Shown here piece after piece: positions 34,813 through 45,941 of a stretch of 64,000 nucleotides of DNA. Under the pieces are notes generated by a model, which was not told where the DNA came from, ran no database searches, and worked only from the letters and a program-made list of their open reading frames with translations. The DNA comes from Legionella waltersii (GTDB taxonomy: Bacteria > Pseudomonadota > Gammaproteobacteria > Legionellales > Legionellaceae): NCBI RefSeq assembly GCF_001468085.1, contig NZ_LNZB01000041.1, positions 66,096 to 130,095 on the forward strand. Direction: 5' to 3'. Position numbers and translations under genes: made by a program. Position 1 is the stretch's first letter, and each line of letters opens with the position of its first letter.

Positions 34813-36171
34813 ATGCAAACTACAACGCAAAATAACAATAGTGCAGTATACAAGTCAACAACAGAATTCTCCAGAGTGATAGATGAAGTGTTGGCCTTGG
34901 CTAAGCGAGAAGGTGCCTCTAGTGCTTCAGTAGCAGTTAACTATGACAAAGGGTTTTCAGCGGATGTGCGTATGAGAGAAGTGGAAACGGTCACATTTAA
35001 CGAAGACAAGGGGGTTGGTTTAACAGTGTATTTTGGTCAACGAAAAGGATCTGCAAGTAGTACTGATGTTTCAGCACATGCTTTGGAATCATTAGTCAAA
35101 GCGGCTTGTGACATAGCACAAGTGAGCGCAGAAGATCCCTGTTTTGGATTGGCTGATAAAGAGTTACTCACCAATCAATACCCTGATTTAGATTTATATC
35201 ACCCCTGGGATCTTAAGCCCCAAGAAGCCATTGAATTAGCGTTGGAGTGTGAGAAATATGCATTATCTCTGGATAAACGCATAACCAACTCAGATGGAGT
35301 GAGTGTGTCTTCCTATGAATCTCACCATGGCTATGCCAATACTAATGGAGCTAGAGGGTTTATCCATACCACTAGACATGGAATTAGCTGTTCAGTAGTA
35401 GCTCAAGAGGGTGAGGATATGCAACGGGATTATGACTATACTACTGTGAGAAATGCTAAAGATTTGGTGAACCCAATGTTTATCGCTAAACAAGCCGTTG
35501 ATCGAGCAGTTAGTCGTTTGGGTTCTAGACAAATTAAAACGCAATCAACACCAGTATTGTTCTCTTCAAGGGTTTCTAGTGGATTATTGGGTAGCTTTGT
35601 GAGTGCAATCAGCGGATCAAATTTATACAAAAAGAATTCATTTCTCCTAGATACAGTTGGACAGAGATTATTTCCTGATTTTGTTCGGATATATGAACAA
35701 CCCCACCTAAAGGGTGCTCTAGGAAGCTCGCCCTTTGATGGAGAGGGAGTGCCGACTCGTGAAAATGTTCTGGTTGAAAATGGACAATTATTGCAATACG
35801 TTTTAGGAAGTTACTCTGCCCGAAAAATGGGCTTACAAACGACAGCCAATAGTGATGGTGTACATAATTTAACGATTGATCCAAACTGTGGGGGTTTTGA
35901 GGAAATACTAGGGATTATGGGTACTGGTTTACTAGTAACAGAATTAATGGGACAAGGTGTAAATGGTATTACAGGTGATTACTCAAGAGGTGCAAGTGGT
36001 TACTGGGTTGAACAAGGAAAAATTCAATTTCCAGTCGATCAAATTACCATTGCCGGAAATCTTAAAGAGATGTATCAAATGATAAGAGCTGTGGGGAGTG
36101 ATATTAATCCCAACATACCTACTCGCTGTGGATCCCTATTAATTGATAAGATGATGGTAGCAGGGGAATGA
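34813..36171 (+). CDS. pmbA: Metalloprotease subunit PmbA/TldE
   Basis: TldE half of the TldD/TldE heterodimeric metalloprotease, which digests unfolded peptides and matures peptide antibiotics. The TldD partner, with the HExxxH zinc site, is not in the window. Family segments: AKREGASSASVAVNYDKG, VRMREVETVTFNEDKGVGL, SSPFDGEGVPTRENVLVENG, and the terminal TIAGNLKEMYQMI. I chose the ATG at 34813 (452 aa, near E. coli's 450), with TGGA 7 bases upstream; ATGs at 34756 and 34801 are in frame but the first overlaps the opposite-strand gene. Confidence 0.92.
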   Translation: MQTTTQNNNSAVYKSTTEFSRVIDEVLALAKREGASSASVAVNYDKGFSADVRMREVETVTFNEDKGVGLTVYFGQRKGSASSTDVSAHALESLVKAACDIAQVSAEDPCFGLADKELLTNQYPDLDLYHPWDLKPQEAIELALECEKYALSLDKRITNSDGVSVSSYESHHGYANTNGARGFIHTTRHGISCSVVAQEGEDMQRDYDYTTVRNAKDLVNPMFIAKQAVDRAVSRLGSRQIKTQSTPVLFSSRVSSGLLGSFVSAISGSNLYKKNSFLLDTVGQRLFPDFVRIYEQPHLKGALGSSPFDGEGVPTRENVLVENGQLLQYVLGSYSARKMGLQTTANSDGVHNLTIDPNCGGFEEILGIMGTGLLVTELMGQGVNGITGDYSRGASGYWVEQGKIQFPVDQITIAGNLKEMYQMIRAVGSDINPNIPTRCGSLLIDKMMVAGE

Positions 36172-36180
36172 TCGGGGCCT

Positions 36181-36198
36181 GTTGGGCCTAGGCCCAAC
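36181..36198. terminator. Perfect 18-bp palindrome between pmbA and infA
   Basis: GTTGGGCCTAGGCCCAAC is perfectly self-complementary. As RNA it can form a 7-bp GC-rich hairpin with a 4-base loop. It lies in the 38-base gap between two convergent genes, so a bidirectional terminator is the natural reading, though no T tract follows. Confidence 0.5.
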
Positions 36199-36209
36199 CT
36201 GCTTTATCA

Positions 36210-36431
36210 TTAGCCTTTGTCTCTGAATATGATACGACCCTTTGTTAAGTCATAAGGTGTTAATTCAACTTTAACTTTGTCACCGGTTAAAATTCGAATG
36301 TAGTTTTTACGCATGCGGCCTGAAATGTGCGCGGTTACAATATGTCCATTTTCCAGTTCTACCCTAAACATGGTGTTAGGTAATGTGTCGATGACTGTAC
36401 CTGCCATTTCAATATGATCTTCTTTCGCCAT
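36210..36431 (-). CDS. infA: Translation initiation factor IF-1
   Basis: 73-aa OB-fold protein that binds the ribosomal A site during initiation. [19 protein letters not shown] start, [11 protein letters not shown] and [14 protein letters not shown] segments, and KGRII end are all classic IF-1. I chose the start at 36431; a longer frame adds 24 non-homologous residues. GAGAG is just upstream. Stands alone between pmbA (convergent) and the rhodanese gene. Confidence 0.97.
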   Translation of the reverse strand: MAKEDHIEMAGTVIDTLPNTMFRVELENGHIVTAHISGRMRKNYIRILTGDKVKVELTPYDLTKGRIIFRDKG

Positions 36432-36530
36432 AGGTCTCTCAATGATGTGTCTTATTAAAATAATGTGAAATAGTGCACTAAAATTGCAAAAATGGCAATG
36501 CACGCTTACTTTCTTTGTATAACAACAAGG

Positions 36531-36902
36531 CTATTTAATTAAGCCAAAACCTTCATTAAGCCATCCTTGCAATCCTGTATTCAACGAGCTTACATTCATG
36601 TATCCCATTTTTTGTAAGCTTTCGGCAACTAGAGCACAACGGTATCCGCCGCTGCAATACACAACAATAGCTGTATTAGGGTCAGTGATTACTTTTTCAA
36701 TGTCTCTTTCAATAACTCCTTTGCTGATATGAATTGAATTTGCAATATGTCCAGTTTCCCATTCACTCTCTTCACGAACATCGATGACGACGACTGGTTC
36801 TTGCTGGTCGATCTGTGACTTCAATTCTTTAGGACTTATTTCTTTAATGTTTGCTTTGGCTTCGTTTACAATTGTTAAAAACCTTGATGAATGTTGTTTC
36901 AT
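36531..36902 (-). CDS. Rhodanese-like domain protein
   Basis: 123-aa single-domain rhodanese (sulfurtransferase) fold. DVREESEWETGHI is the family signature near residues 41-53, and the active loop CSGGYRC (83-89) provides the catalytic Cys C83. Likely carries sulfur or acts in redox/thiol chemistry; the acceptor is unknown. It follows aat by 14 bases on the same strand. Confidence 0.88.
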   Translation of the reverse strand: MKQHSSRFLTIVNEAKANIKEISPKELKSQIDQQEPVVVIDVREESEWETGHIANSIHISKGVIERDIEKVITDPNTAIVVYCSGGYRCALVAESLQKMGYMNVSSLNTGLQGWLNEGFGLIK

Positions 36903-36916
36903 AGTTTAATCCCAAA

Positions 36917-37582
36917 TTAAATAGTCCATTTACCCACTTTATCTTCATTTTGCAATGATTCATGCAAGCGATACAAAAAATCTCTTCGATCGATTATTTT
37001 AGCCCCCAGAGAAATTAAGTGTTTATTAGGGAGTTGGCAATCAATAAAATCAAACTTCCATTGTTCCATTACTCTACACAAATAATACAACGCTATTTTA
37101 GATGCATCGGTTTTTTTATGAAACATCGATTCACCAAAAAATGCTTTACCTAAACTAATTCCATATAATCCCCCAACTAATTCATTGTCATTCCATAGTT
37201 CAAAGGAATGTGCGTAACCCATCTCATGCAGTTGAGTGTAGTTATCTATCATTTCAGGTGTAATCCATGTTTTATGTGTCCGGTCGGAACACGTTGAGCA
37301 ATTGGATATAACTTGTTCAAATGCAGTATCTATTGTGAAAACAAAAGGTTTTTTAAGAGTTTGTTTTAGGCTTCTTGATAATTTAAACTCGCTGGGTATT
37401 AATAGAAGCCTAGGGTTTGGAGACCACCAAAGAACCGGATTTCCAGGCTCATACCAAGGAAATATACCCTGTGAATAAGCCTGGAGAATACGTTTGGGAG
37501 TTAATTCACCTCCAAAACACAATAACCCCTGATGATCACTGGTTTCTGGATTGGGAAATGTATAAAACTCGTCGTACGACAA
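36917..37582 (-). CDS. aat: Leucyl/phenylalanyl-tRNA-protein transferase
   Basis: Adds Leu or Phe from aminoacyl-tRNA to N-terminal Arg/Lys of proteins, marking them for ClpAP (N-degron pathway). Family segments: FPNPETSDHQGLLCFGGEL, GIFPWYEPGNPVLWWSPNPR, and ELVGGLYGISLGKAFFGESMF. I infer a TTG start at 37582 (221 aa), one base after the trxB stop; the open frame extends 48 codons further into trxB without homology. Upstream GGATTC is a weak ribosome site, so translation may be coupled to trxB. Confidence 0.85.
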   Translation of the reverse strand: MSYDEFYTFPNPETSDHQGLLCFGGELTPKRILQAYSQGIFPWYEPGNPVLWWSPNPRLLLIPSEFKLSRSLKQTLKKPFVFTIDTAFEQVISNCSTCSDRTHKTWITPEMIDNYTQLHEMGYAHSFELWNDNELVGGLYGISLGKAFFGESMFHKKTDASKIALYYLCRVMEQWKFDFIDCQLPNKHLISLGAKIIDRRDFLYRLHESLQNEDKVGKWTI

Positions 37583-37583
37583 T

Positions 37584-38555
<972 letters not shown>

Positions 38556-38606
38556 TTATGGTATGATGGCAAATAGTAAGATAAAAACAACCACATTAAA
38601 ATACCT

Positions 38607-40997
38607 ATGGCCAAACAACGTGTAGGGAAACAGGCAAGTTCCCCCCAAAAACATTTGCCTAACTTTATTATTAAGCGTATCAGTGAAGGCTGGTTTATTC
38701 TAACTTTAACGGCTGCTCTTTTTATTCTTTTGTCGTTATTGACCTACTCAGTGAATGATCCGGGGTGGTCACATGGTTCCATAAATGGTTCTCCGATTTT
38801 GAACTCAGGGGGGCAGGTAGGAGCTTATTTAGCGGATGCTCTGTATTTTGTGTTTGGCTATGTTTCCTATTTGTTACCGTTGACTTTTGTTTATATCGCT
38901 TGGGTTATCACTCGTGATCTTCATTCAATACGTGAGTTAGATAAAACTATTCTATATCTTAGAGTGACAGGCTTTGTACTGATGATTTGTGGAGCTTGCG
39001 GATTACTAAGTCTTAACACACAGATTAAGCAATTAGATCCTATTCACCGAACTGGCGGCATTATCGGTCAAACGGTTGGGGGTGGTTGGTCCCATATGCT
39101 TAACTCAGAAGGTGCTACACTAGTTCTTTTCGCAATGCTGTTAGTGGGGATTACCTGGTTAACGGGCATTTCTTGGATCAAGTTTGTTGAATTAGTTGGG
39201 TATTATACTTTAAAAGGGTATTCATTCATTGATAACTTTATACGAGATAAAGTAAGTACCTCTGTTCCTTCAAAACCTGAAGTTAAAATCACACCTAATC
39301 TCACAGTAGCAGCTGAATTAGAAACTAAATTTGAACGGAATAAAGATCTTGCTGTACCTAAAACGTTAAAAACTAAACAAGAGCCTATAAAAGAAAAAGA
39401 ACGTTCATCTCCTATACTTATTGCCTCTGAAGAAAAGATTGAAACCGTTAAGGTAAGCAAAGAGCCAACTGAAATTCGTGCCCCAAAAATATCTGGAGAT
39501 GGCAGTTTGCCTAATTTAAGTTTGCTCGATAAGGGGCAGCCAGGAAAGCCAATGGGAGGTTATACTCATGAGGAGTTGGAAAACCTATCCCGAGATGTAG
39601 AACAACATCTGCTGGATTTTGGTATTCAAGCTGATGTAGTAGCAGTTCATCCAGGGCCTGTCGTAACCCGCTTTGAATTGCAATTGGCTGCTGGGGTCAA
39701 AGTCAGTAAATTGACCGCTTTAGCCAAAGATTTAGCGCGCTCATTATCAGTGGTATCCGTTCGTGTTGTTGAAGTGATACCTGGTAAAACTGTAGTAGGT
39801 CTTGAGTTACCAAACCATTCACGAGAAACGGTTCGTTTATCCGATGTATTGTCTGCCGATGTTTATCAACAAGCACATTCCCCTCTTACTCTAGCACTAG
39901 GGGTAGACATCAGTGGGCACCCAATGGTGGTGGATTTAGCAAAAATGCCTCACTTGTTAGTAGCAGGTACAACAGGCTCAGGAAAATCCGTTGGCATTAA
40001 CGCGATGATTTTAAGTATGCTATTTAAAGCCAGTCCTGAGCAAGTTCGCTTAATCATGGTTGACCCCAAAATGTTGGAGTTGTCGGTTTACGATGGTATC
40101 CCGCATCTATTGACTCCCGTTGTTACAGACATGAAGGAAGCAGCCAGCGCTCTAAGATGGTGCGTTGAGGAAATGGAAAGACGTTATCGATTAATGGCCG
40201 CTTTAGGCGTTAGAAATTTAGCGGGGTATAACGCTAAAATTGCTGAGGGATGTGCCTCTGGTAATCCAATTGTGAATCCATTGTGGAAGCCAGTTGACTC
40301 TATGGATGAAGTTGCCCCGGAATTACAAGCATTGCCCTATGTCGTTGTCGTTATCGATGAACTGGCTGATATGATGATGGTTGTTGGTAAAAAAGTAGAG
40401 CAGTTAATTGCACGAATTGCCCAAAAAGCTAGAGCTGCAGGAATACATATGATATTGGCAACTCAAAGGCCTTCAGTGGATGTTCTAACAGGACTAATTA
40501 AATCCAATATTCCAACGCGCATATCGTTCCAGGTTTCTTCTAAAATTGATTCTCGCACTATTTTGGATCAGCAAGGTGCTGAGCAATTATTAGGCCATGG
40601 AGATATGCTATACTTGGCTCCAGGTAGTGGGGCGCCATTGAGGGTTCATGGTGCCTTTGTTGATGATAAAGAGGTTCATCGAATTGCTGATGATTGGCGC
40701 TCAAGAGGTGAACCTGATTACATTGACGAAATTCTTAGAATGAGCGGTGAACCTGGAGAAGGTGGTATTGATGATGAGGGCGGTCAATCAGTAGAAGACG
40801 ACGATCCGCTATATGATCAGGCAGTAGAGTTTGTTATCCAAACACGCAAAGCGAGCATCTCTGCGGTACAACGTCGATTAAAAATAGGTTATAACCGAGC
40901 TGCTCGTATGGTTGAGGAAATGGAAAGGACGGGTATTGTTGGACCTCTTGATGGTGGTTATAGGGATGTGTTGGTTACTTCAGTGACTGAGGAATAA
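38607..40997 (+). CDS. ftsK: DNA translocase FtsK
   Basis: 796-aa septal DNA pump coordinating chromosome segregation with division. Four N-terminal transmembrane helices (about 28-50, 75-98, 115-135, 165-190), a short charged linker (residues 210-310), then the motor with Walker A GTTGSGKS (454-461), [11 protein letters not shown], and the winged-helix gamma domain at the end that reads KOPS sites ([19 protein letters not shown]). The linker is much shorter than in E. coli (1329 aa), as in many bacteria. Confidence 0.97.
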   Translation: MAKQRVGKQASSPQKHLPNFIIKRISEGWFILTLTAALFILLSLLTYSVNDPGWSHGSINGSPILNSGGQVGAYLADALYFVFGYVSYLLPLTFVYIAWVITRDLHSIRELDKTILYLRVTGFVLMICGACGLLSLNTQIKQLDPIHRTGGIIGQTVGGGWSHMLNSEGATLVLFAMLLVGITWLTGISWIKFVELVGYYTLKGYSFIDNFIRDKVSTSVPSKPEVKITPNLTVAAELETKFERNKDLAVPKTLKTKQEPIKEKERSSPILIASEEKIETVKVSKEPTEIRAPKISGDGSLPNLSLLDKGQPGKPMGGYTHEELENLSRDVEQHLLDFGIQADVVAVHPGPVVTRFELQLAAGVKVSKLTALAKDLARSLSVVSVRVVEVIPGKTVVGLELPNHSRETVRLSDVLSADVYQQAHSPLTLALGVDISGHPMVVDLAKMPHLLVAGTTGSGKSVGINAMILSMLFKASPEQVRLIMVDPKMLELSVYDGIPHLLTPVVTDMKEAASALRWCVEEMERRYRLMAALGVRNLAGYNAKIAEGCASGNPIVNPLWKPVDSMDEVAPELQALPYVVVVIDELADMMMVVGKKVEQLIARIAQKARAAGIHMILATQRPSVDVLTGLIKSNIPTRISFQVSSKIDSRTILDQQGAEQLLGHGDMLYLAPGSGAPLRVHGAFVDDKEVHRIADDWRSRGEPDYIDEILRMSGEPGEGGIDDEGGQSVEDDDPLYDQAVEFVIQTRKASISAVQRRLKIGYNRAARMVEEMERTGIVGPLDGGYRDVLVTSVTEE

Positions 40998-40999
40998 GC

Positions 41000-41608
41000 A
41001 TGAAAAAAGTATTGTTATTAGGTTTCTTCTTAATGAGTTGTAGCTTGTTTGCTGAAACACCAGCAGATCTATTGCAAAAAAAACTCAATGCAATACGCAC
41101 TATGACAGCGCAATTTAATCAAATTGTAAAAGCAAAAAAGAAGGAAGTGTCTCGTTCTACAGGGGATATGGCTCTACAGAGGCCGGGACGTTTTCGCTGG
41201 GAAACAAAAGAGCCTCTTGAGCAGTTGATTGTTGCCGATGGTAAAAAAATGTGGATTTATGATGTTGATCTCGAGCAAGTAACCGTCAAAAATCAGGACA
41301 AAGGATTGGGGGGTACAGCTGCTTTATTTTTGAGTGGTTATGATGAGAGTCTAACCCATGATTTTGATGTGAAACAACAAACTAAAGGTCAAACAACGGT
41401 GTTTGATTTGAAGTCCAAATTAGCGAAAGAGAACTTTCAGCGTATCCAACTCATATTTACTAAAGATCTATTAACTGGTTTGGAATTGTATGATCAACTA
41501 GGTCAGGTGACTTCCGTTAAATTAGTTAAAATTAAATCTAATCCAAATTTGGCAGGAAAACTGTTTGAATTTAAACCTCCTAAAGGAGTGGATGTAGTTA
41601 GGCAATGA
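41000..41608 (+). CDS. lolA: Outer-membrane lipoprotein carrier LolA
   Basis: 202-aa periplasmic chaperone that carries lipoproteins from LolCDE to LolB. Signal peptide of about 18 residues (MKKVLLLGFFLMSCSLFA), then the LolA barrel with RPGRFRWETKEPLEQLIVAD, a typical central motif. Starts 2 bases after ftsK; its stop overlaps the rarA start (ATGA). Confidence 0.95.
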   Translation: MKKVLLLGFFLMSCSLFAETPADLLQKKLNAIRTMTAQFNQIVKAKKKEVSRSTGDMALQRPGRFRWETKEPLEQLIVADGKKMWIYDVDLEQVTVKNQDKGLGGTAALFLSGYDESLTHDFDVKQQTKGQTTVFDLKSKLAKENFQRIQLIFTKDLLTGLELYDQLGQVTSVKLVKIKSNPNLAGKLFEFKPPKGVDVVRQ

Positions 41609-42900
41609 GTTTATTTAATGATACTCCCGAGGCTCCATTAGCTGAATTACTGAGGCCTAATCATATTGATGAAGTGATTGGTCAAAGCCATCTTCTAGGA
41701 GACGGAAAACCTTTAAGAGTATGTTTTCAAAGTGCTAAGCCACACTCGATGATCCTTTGGGGGCCTCCTGGAGTAGGAAAAACAACCATTGCTCGATTAA
41801 CTGCTAAAGCGTTCGATTGTGAATGGATTGCACTTTCAGCAGTCTTCTCTGGGGTGAAGGATATTCGCGCAGCGATGGATAAAGCCCAAGAGAATTTAAT
41901 TCATCAACGCAAAACCATATTATTTATTGATGAGATCCATCGTTTTAATAAAGCTCAACAGGATGCGTTGTTGCCTTATACGGAATCGGGATTAATTACT
42001 TTTATTGGCGCTACCACAGAGAATCCATCTTTTGAAGTCAATTCAGCATTGCTTTCTCGTGCACAGGTGTATGTTTTAACCCCATTGTCTGAAAGGGAAT
42101 TACAAGCATTATTTGATCGTGCACAGCGTTTAGTTTTGAGTGATATGCGGGTATCCCGAGATGCCATTGAATATCTTATTACATATGCGGATGGGGATGG
42201 TCGACGATTATTAAATTTATTGGAACAAATAAAAACAGCGTCTCAAACCTTAAAAAAAGCATCCATCGATAAAGAATTCATTCAATCCACTTTGGTTCAA
42301 AGTGGAAGACGTTTTGATAAGAGCGGTGAGCAATTTTATGATCAGATTTCTGCATTGCATAAATCAGTGAGAGGATCTAATCCTGATGCATCCTTGTATT
42401 GGTTTTGTCGTATGATAGATGGTGGTGCTGATCCGCGATATTTAGCAAGACGAATAGTGAGGATGGCCTGGGAGGATATTGGACTTGCTGATCCCAGAGG
42501 TATTCAAATCGCTAATGATGCAGCTGAAACTTATGAGCGTTTGGGATCACCCGAGGGGGAGTTGGCATTAGCAGAGGCAGTAATCTATTTATCTGTAGCT
42601 GCCAAAAGTAATGCCGCCTATCTAGCATACAATGAAGCCATGGCCTTTATTAAAAATGATCAAAGCAGGAGTGTCCCTTTACATTTGCGCAATGCACCAA
42701 CTCGATTAATGAAAAACTTGGGTTATGGCAAAGAGTATCGATATGCTCATGATGAAGATTACGGTTATGCGGCTGGGGAGAGCTATTTTCCAGATGGAAT
42801 GCCCCAGGTAAATTGGTATAAGCCAGTAAATCGAGGTTTAGAAATAAAAATTTCAGAAAAATTAGGGTTTCTTCATGAATTGGATAAAAAATCCAAGTGA
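41605..42900 (+). CDS. rarA: Replication-associated recombination AAA+ ATPase RarA
   Basis: 431-aa clamp-loader-like ATPase (MgsA) acting at stalled forks. Walker A GPPGVGKT (53-60), Walker B ILFIDEIHRFNK and the C-terminal tetramerisation region (SLYWFCRMIDGGADPRYLARRI) are typical. The ftsK-lolA-rarA order is widely conserved in Gammaproteobacteria. Followed by the 189-base gap with the fleS promoter. Confidence 0.96.
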   Translation: MSLFNDTPEAPLAELLRPNHIDEVIGQSHLLGDGKPLRVCFQSAKPHSMILWGPPGVGKTTIARLTAKAFDCEWIALSAVFSGVKDIRAAMDKAQENLIHQRKTILFIDEIHRFNKAQQDALLPYTESGLITFIGATTENPSFEVNSALLSRAQVYVLTPLSERELQALFDRAQRLVLSDMRVSRDAIEYLITYADGDGRRLLNLLEQIKTASQTLKKASIDKEFIQSTLVQSGRRFDKSGEQFYDQISALHKSVRGSNPDASLYWFCRMIDGGADPRYLARRIVRMAWEDIGLADPRGIQIANDAAETYERLGSPEGELALAEAVIYLSVAAKSNAAYLAYNEAMAFIKNDQSRSVPLHLRNAPTRLMKNLGYGKEYRYAHDEDYGYAAGESYFPDGMPQVNWYKPVNRGLEIKISEKLGFLHELDKKSK

Positions 42901-43039
42901 TCATGGGCAACGCCCCTAATGGTTAAAAAAGCAAAATGTCGTCAATATTCTGTCGTGAAGTCTTATGAATGTGACAAAAATCCATTTTAGAACACCTTTT
43001 TATTTTTTAATATATTGAATATATTGATGATTTTAAATA

Positions 43040-43055
43040 TGGCCCAAACTTTGCT
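43040..43055 (+). promoter_or_regulatory. Sigma-54 promoter of fleS-fleR
   Basis: TGGCCCAAACTTTGCT matches -24 (GG) and -12 (GC) with correct spacing; ATG of fleS lies 35 bases after it. Expected to be switched on by FleQ, making FleS/FleR, which then activates the next tier. Confidence 0.82.
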
Positions 43056-43089
43056 AGAGTCTAGATAAACCAATAAAAAAAATTGAATC

Positions 43090-44112
43090 ATGCATTATTC
43101 AAATCATCAAACATGTGCAGTTAAACCAGAGATAGAACTCTCTGAGTGGGATATTTTATCCAGTCTGCCTAATGCGTTAGTTATTTTGAATGCACAAGGT
43201 AGAGTAGTTTGGCTAAATCCTTCTGCTGAGGCCATGCTTGGTTATGGTTTGAATGGGCGTTTATGGTTGGATGTCATTCAAAAAGCATTTGTACCCCGAG
43301 AAGACGATGGCCATGAGGTTTCATTGGCTGACGGTCGCAAGGTCCATGTAGCTATTTCATCCTTAGAAAGCCTGCCAGGTATACTGATTACCTTGTCCGA
43401 TATTACAGCGAGCAGAGATTATGAAGAGGCAAAGGAAAATGAAAAACGTCTTGTCTCAATAGGAACAATGACAGCTCAACTTGCTCACCAAATCCGAACC
43501 CCTTTATCGTCCGCTATTTTATACACTGAACACCTTACAAACCTTACTGAGATTGATGAGAGAACTAAAAACTGGATACGTCGACTACAAGAATGTCATG
43601 CTAGTATTGAACAACAAATACAGGACTTGTTGCTCTTTGCAAGAGGGACTTCTATAGAGCCTAAATTCATAGACATGGAATTTTGGTGTTCTCAGTTAAT
43701 TCAAAGGGCACAACCCTATATCGAATCTTATTCAGCTCAATTGAAAGTCAATAATCATTTGATTACTCAAGAAGCGTCAATTCACGGGGAATCCTTAATA
43801 GGTGCTGTGCTTAATCTAATGATTAATTCGTTGCAATCAGAATCCAAGGAAATACAATTCACCATAACCAACACTGATGATATTGGTATTTTACTTACCG
43901 TAGTGGATAATGGAAAGGGCATGTCAGAAGAGGTGAAGAATCAAGCTTTTTTACCCTTTTATACGACAAAAGCTCAGGGAACAGGCTTAGGTTTGGCAGT
44001 TGTTTTTGCTGTAGTTAAGGCCCATGGAGGCCGAGTTACACTCGATTCTACTGAAGGAATTGGAACAGAAGTAAGTATCTATTTACCTTGTTTGAATAGA
44101 AATGTAGGATAA
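43090..44112 (+). CDS. fleS: Flagellar sensor histidine kinase FleS
   Basis: 340-aa soluble kinase. PAS domain (residues 22-110, LPNALVILNAQGRVVWLNPSA), HisKA with the phosphorylated H133 (LAHQIRTPL), and HATPase with N-box NLMINSLQS, DNGKGM and GTGLGLAVV. It phosphorylates FleR. No transmembrane helix, as usual for FleS/FlrB. Transcribed with fleR, 22 bases apart. Confidence 0.93.
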   Translation: MHYSNHQTCAVKPEIELSEWDILSSLPNALVILNAQGRVVWLNPSAEAMLGYGLNGRLWLDVIQKAFVPREDDGHEVSLADGRKVHVAISSLESLPGILITLSDITASRDYEEAKENEKRLVSIGTMTAQLAHQIRTPLSSAILYTEHLTNLTEIDERTKNWIRRLQECHASIEQQIQDLLLFARGTSIEPKFIDMEFWCSQLIQRAQPYIESYSAQLKVNNHLITQEASIHGESLIGAVLNLMINSLQSESKEIQFTITNTDDIGILLTVVDNGKGMSEEVKNQAFLPFYTTKAQGTGLGLAVVFAVVKAHGGRVTLDSTEGIGTEVSIYLPCLNRNVG

Positions 44113-44134
44113 AACTAAAGAGAAAGGAATTTCT

Positions 44135-45448
44135 ATGAGTCACGTTCTAATTGTTGAAGATGATCCAGTATTAAGAGAAGCTCTCGCTGAGACCATGACT
44201 ATTGCAGGCCATACCTACATTACCGCGAAGGATGGGAAGGAAGCGCTTGTTTTGCTGGATATTCATAATCCTGGAGTTGTTTTAACGGACATTAGAATGG
44301 ATAGGTTAGATGGTAACCAATTACTCAATGAAATTCAAAAAAAACGACCTGGATTACCAGTCATATTAATGACGGCCTATGGTTCTGTCGAGGATGCAGT
44401 GATTGCCATTAGGCATGGAGCTGTAGATTACATTCAAAAACCTTTTAGTGCCCAGGCGTTAACGGATAAAATTAACCAATACATGCAAGCGAGTTTTGGT
44501 GAAGATGAAAACGATCCTATCGCTCAAGACCCCAAAAGCCAGGCTCTCATGTCAATGGCATTAAAAGTTGCTCAATCAGATGTTGGAGTAATGATCAGTG
44601 GTGAAAGCGGAACTGGAAAAGAAGTGTTGGCACATTTTATTCACGATCATTCATCCAGAAAAAATCAACCTTTCATAGCCATCAATTGTGCTGCTATCCC
44701 AGAGCAAATGCTTGAAGCCACACTATTTGGTTATGAAAAGGGAGCCTTTACCGGTGCGTATAAATCAACTCCCGGAAAATTTGAACAAGCACAAGGCGGT
44801 ACTTTGCTACTGGATGAAGTGAGTGAAATGTCATTGATGCTCCAAGCAAAGTTATTAAGAGTATTGCAAGAAAAAGAAGTTGAACGCATTGGTTCAAATA
44901 AAATGATTGATCTCGATGTGCGAATTATGGCAACAACGAATAGACAACTGAAAGATGAAGTACAGGCTGGTCGATTTAGAGAGGATTTGTTCTATCGACT
45001 CAATGTATTTCCTCTGCAATGGCATCCTTTACGAGAAAGAAAAAATGACATTATTCCTTTAGCGAATTATTTGATTCGTAAGCATTGCCAAAACAAGCAG
45101 CCCATTATTCCTGTAATTAGCCCTGCAGCACAAAAGGAGATGTTATCCTATCAATGGCCGGGTAATGCTAGAGAATTAGACAATGTGATACAAAGAGCCT
45201 TGGTTTTACAAAACCAAGGGATTATTGAGTCAGAACATTTGCAGCTATCTAAAATAATAGAGACTTCAGAAGAAGACCTTTCTAAGATTGGTATTAAAAA
45301 CTTGCAACTTCATGAATACGAGTTAATTGAAAAAACCTTAACAGAAAATAAAGGAAACAGACAAAAAGTGGCTTCATTATTAGGGGTAAGTGAAAGAACA
45401 CTGCGCTATAAATTAGCAAAAATGCGTGAAGAGGGTTACACCGTTTAA
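44135..45448 (+). CDS. fleR: Flagellar sigma-54 activator FleR
   Basis: 437-aa NtrC-type activator. Receiver domain with phospho-acceptor D52, sigma-54 AAA+ domain with Walker A GESGTGKE (156-163) and GAFTGA (203-208), and a Fis-type helix-turn-helix (NRQKVASLLGVSERTLRYKL) at the end. With FleS it switches on middle flagellar genes (hook, basal body). All key residues are present. Confidence 0.95.
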   Translation: MSHVLIVEDDPVLREALAETMTIAGHTYITAKDGKEALVLLDIHNPGVVLTDIRMDRLDGNQLLNEIQKKRPGLPVILMTAYGSVEDAVIAIRHGAVDYIQKPFSAQALTDKINQYMQASFGEDENDPIAQDPKSQALMSMALKVAQSDVGVMISGESGTGKEVLAHFIHDHSSRKNQPFIAINCAAIPEQMLEATLFGYEKGAFTGAYKSTPGKFEQAQGGTLLLDEVSEMSLMLQAKLLRVLQEKEVERIGSNKMIDLDVRIMATTNRQLKDEVQAGRFREDLFYRLNVFPLQWHPLRERKNDIIPLANYLIRKHCQNKQPIIPVISPAAQKEMLSYQWPGNARELDNVIQRALVLQNQGIIESEHLQLSKIIETSEEDLSKIGIKNLQLHEYELIEKTLTENKGNRQKVASLLGVSERTLRYKLAKMREEGYTV

Positions 45449-45517
45449 TCACTTATTTCGAGTAAATGTATAGTTGTTGTTTGTTTTAATGAATCTCTAG
45501 GATGGAGAGCGAATAAA

Positions 45518-45832
45518 ATGACCGACATAAATACCGTCAATTTAATCAATCAGTTGAGAGCTATGGCCGCTCAAGCAGAGGGGCCTAAGGTAGACAGTAG
45601 CTCAAATCAAATGCAATTTAGCATGGTTTTTCAACAAGCTTTAGATCAAGTCAATAATCTATCTCAAAATGCGGATAATTTAAAATCCAAGTTTGAAATG
45701 GGAGATCCCAATGTGAGTCTTGCAGAGGTTATGGTAGCGAGTCAAAAATCAAATTTAGGCTTTGAAGCAGCGGTTAGAGTAAGAAATAAGTTTGTACAAG
45801 CGTATCAAGAAATCATGAACATGCCCGTTTAG
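45518..45832 (+). CDS. fliE: Flagellar hook-basal body protein FliE
   Basis: 104-aa helical protein joining the MS ring to the rod. C-terminal segments DPNVSLAEVMVASQKSNLGFEAAVRVRNK and LVQAYQEIM-like end are the family signature. Ribosome site GGATGGAGAG precedes it. No sigma-54 site is visible in the 69-base gap from fleR; 109 bases separate it from fliF. Confidence 0.95.
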   Translation: MTDINTVNLINQLRAMAAQAEGPKVDSSSNQMQFSMVFQQALDQVNNLSQNADNLKSKFEMGDPNVSLAEVMVASQKSNLGFEAAVRVRNKFVQAYQEIMNMPV

Positions 45833-45941
45833 TCATGTTGGTAATACAGTCGTCTGCTTTAGTATTAATTGATTGAATGTAATGGATAAATTTAATTTAG
45901 TTTAATGACAGAGTAACTAAGAACAACTACAGGAGTCTATC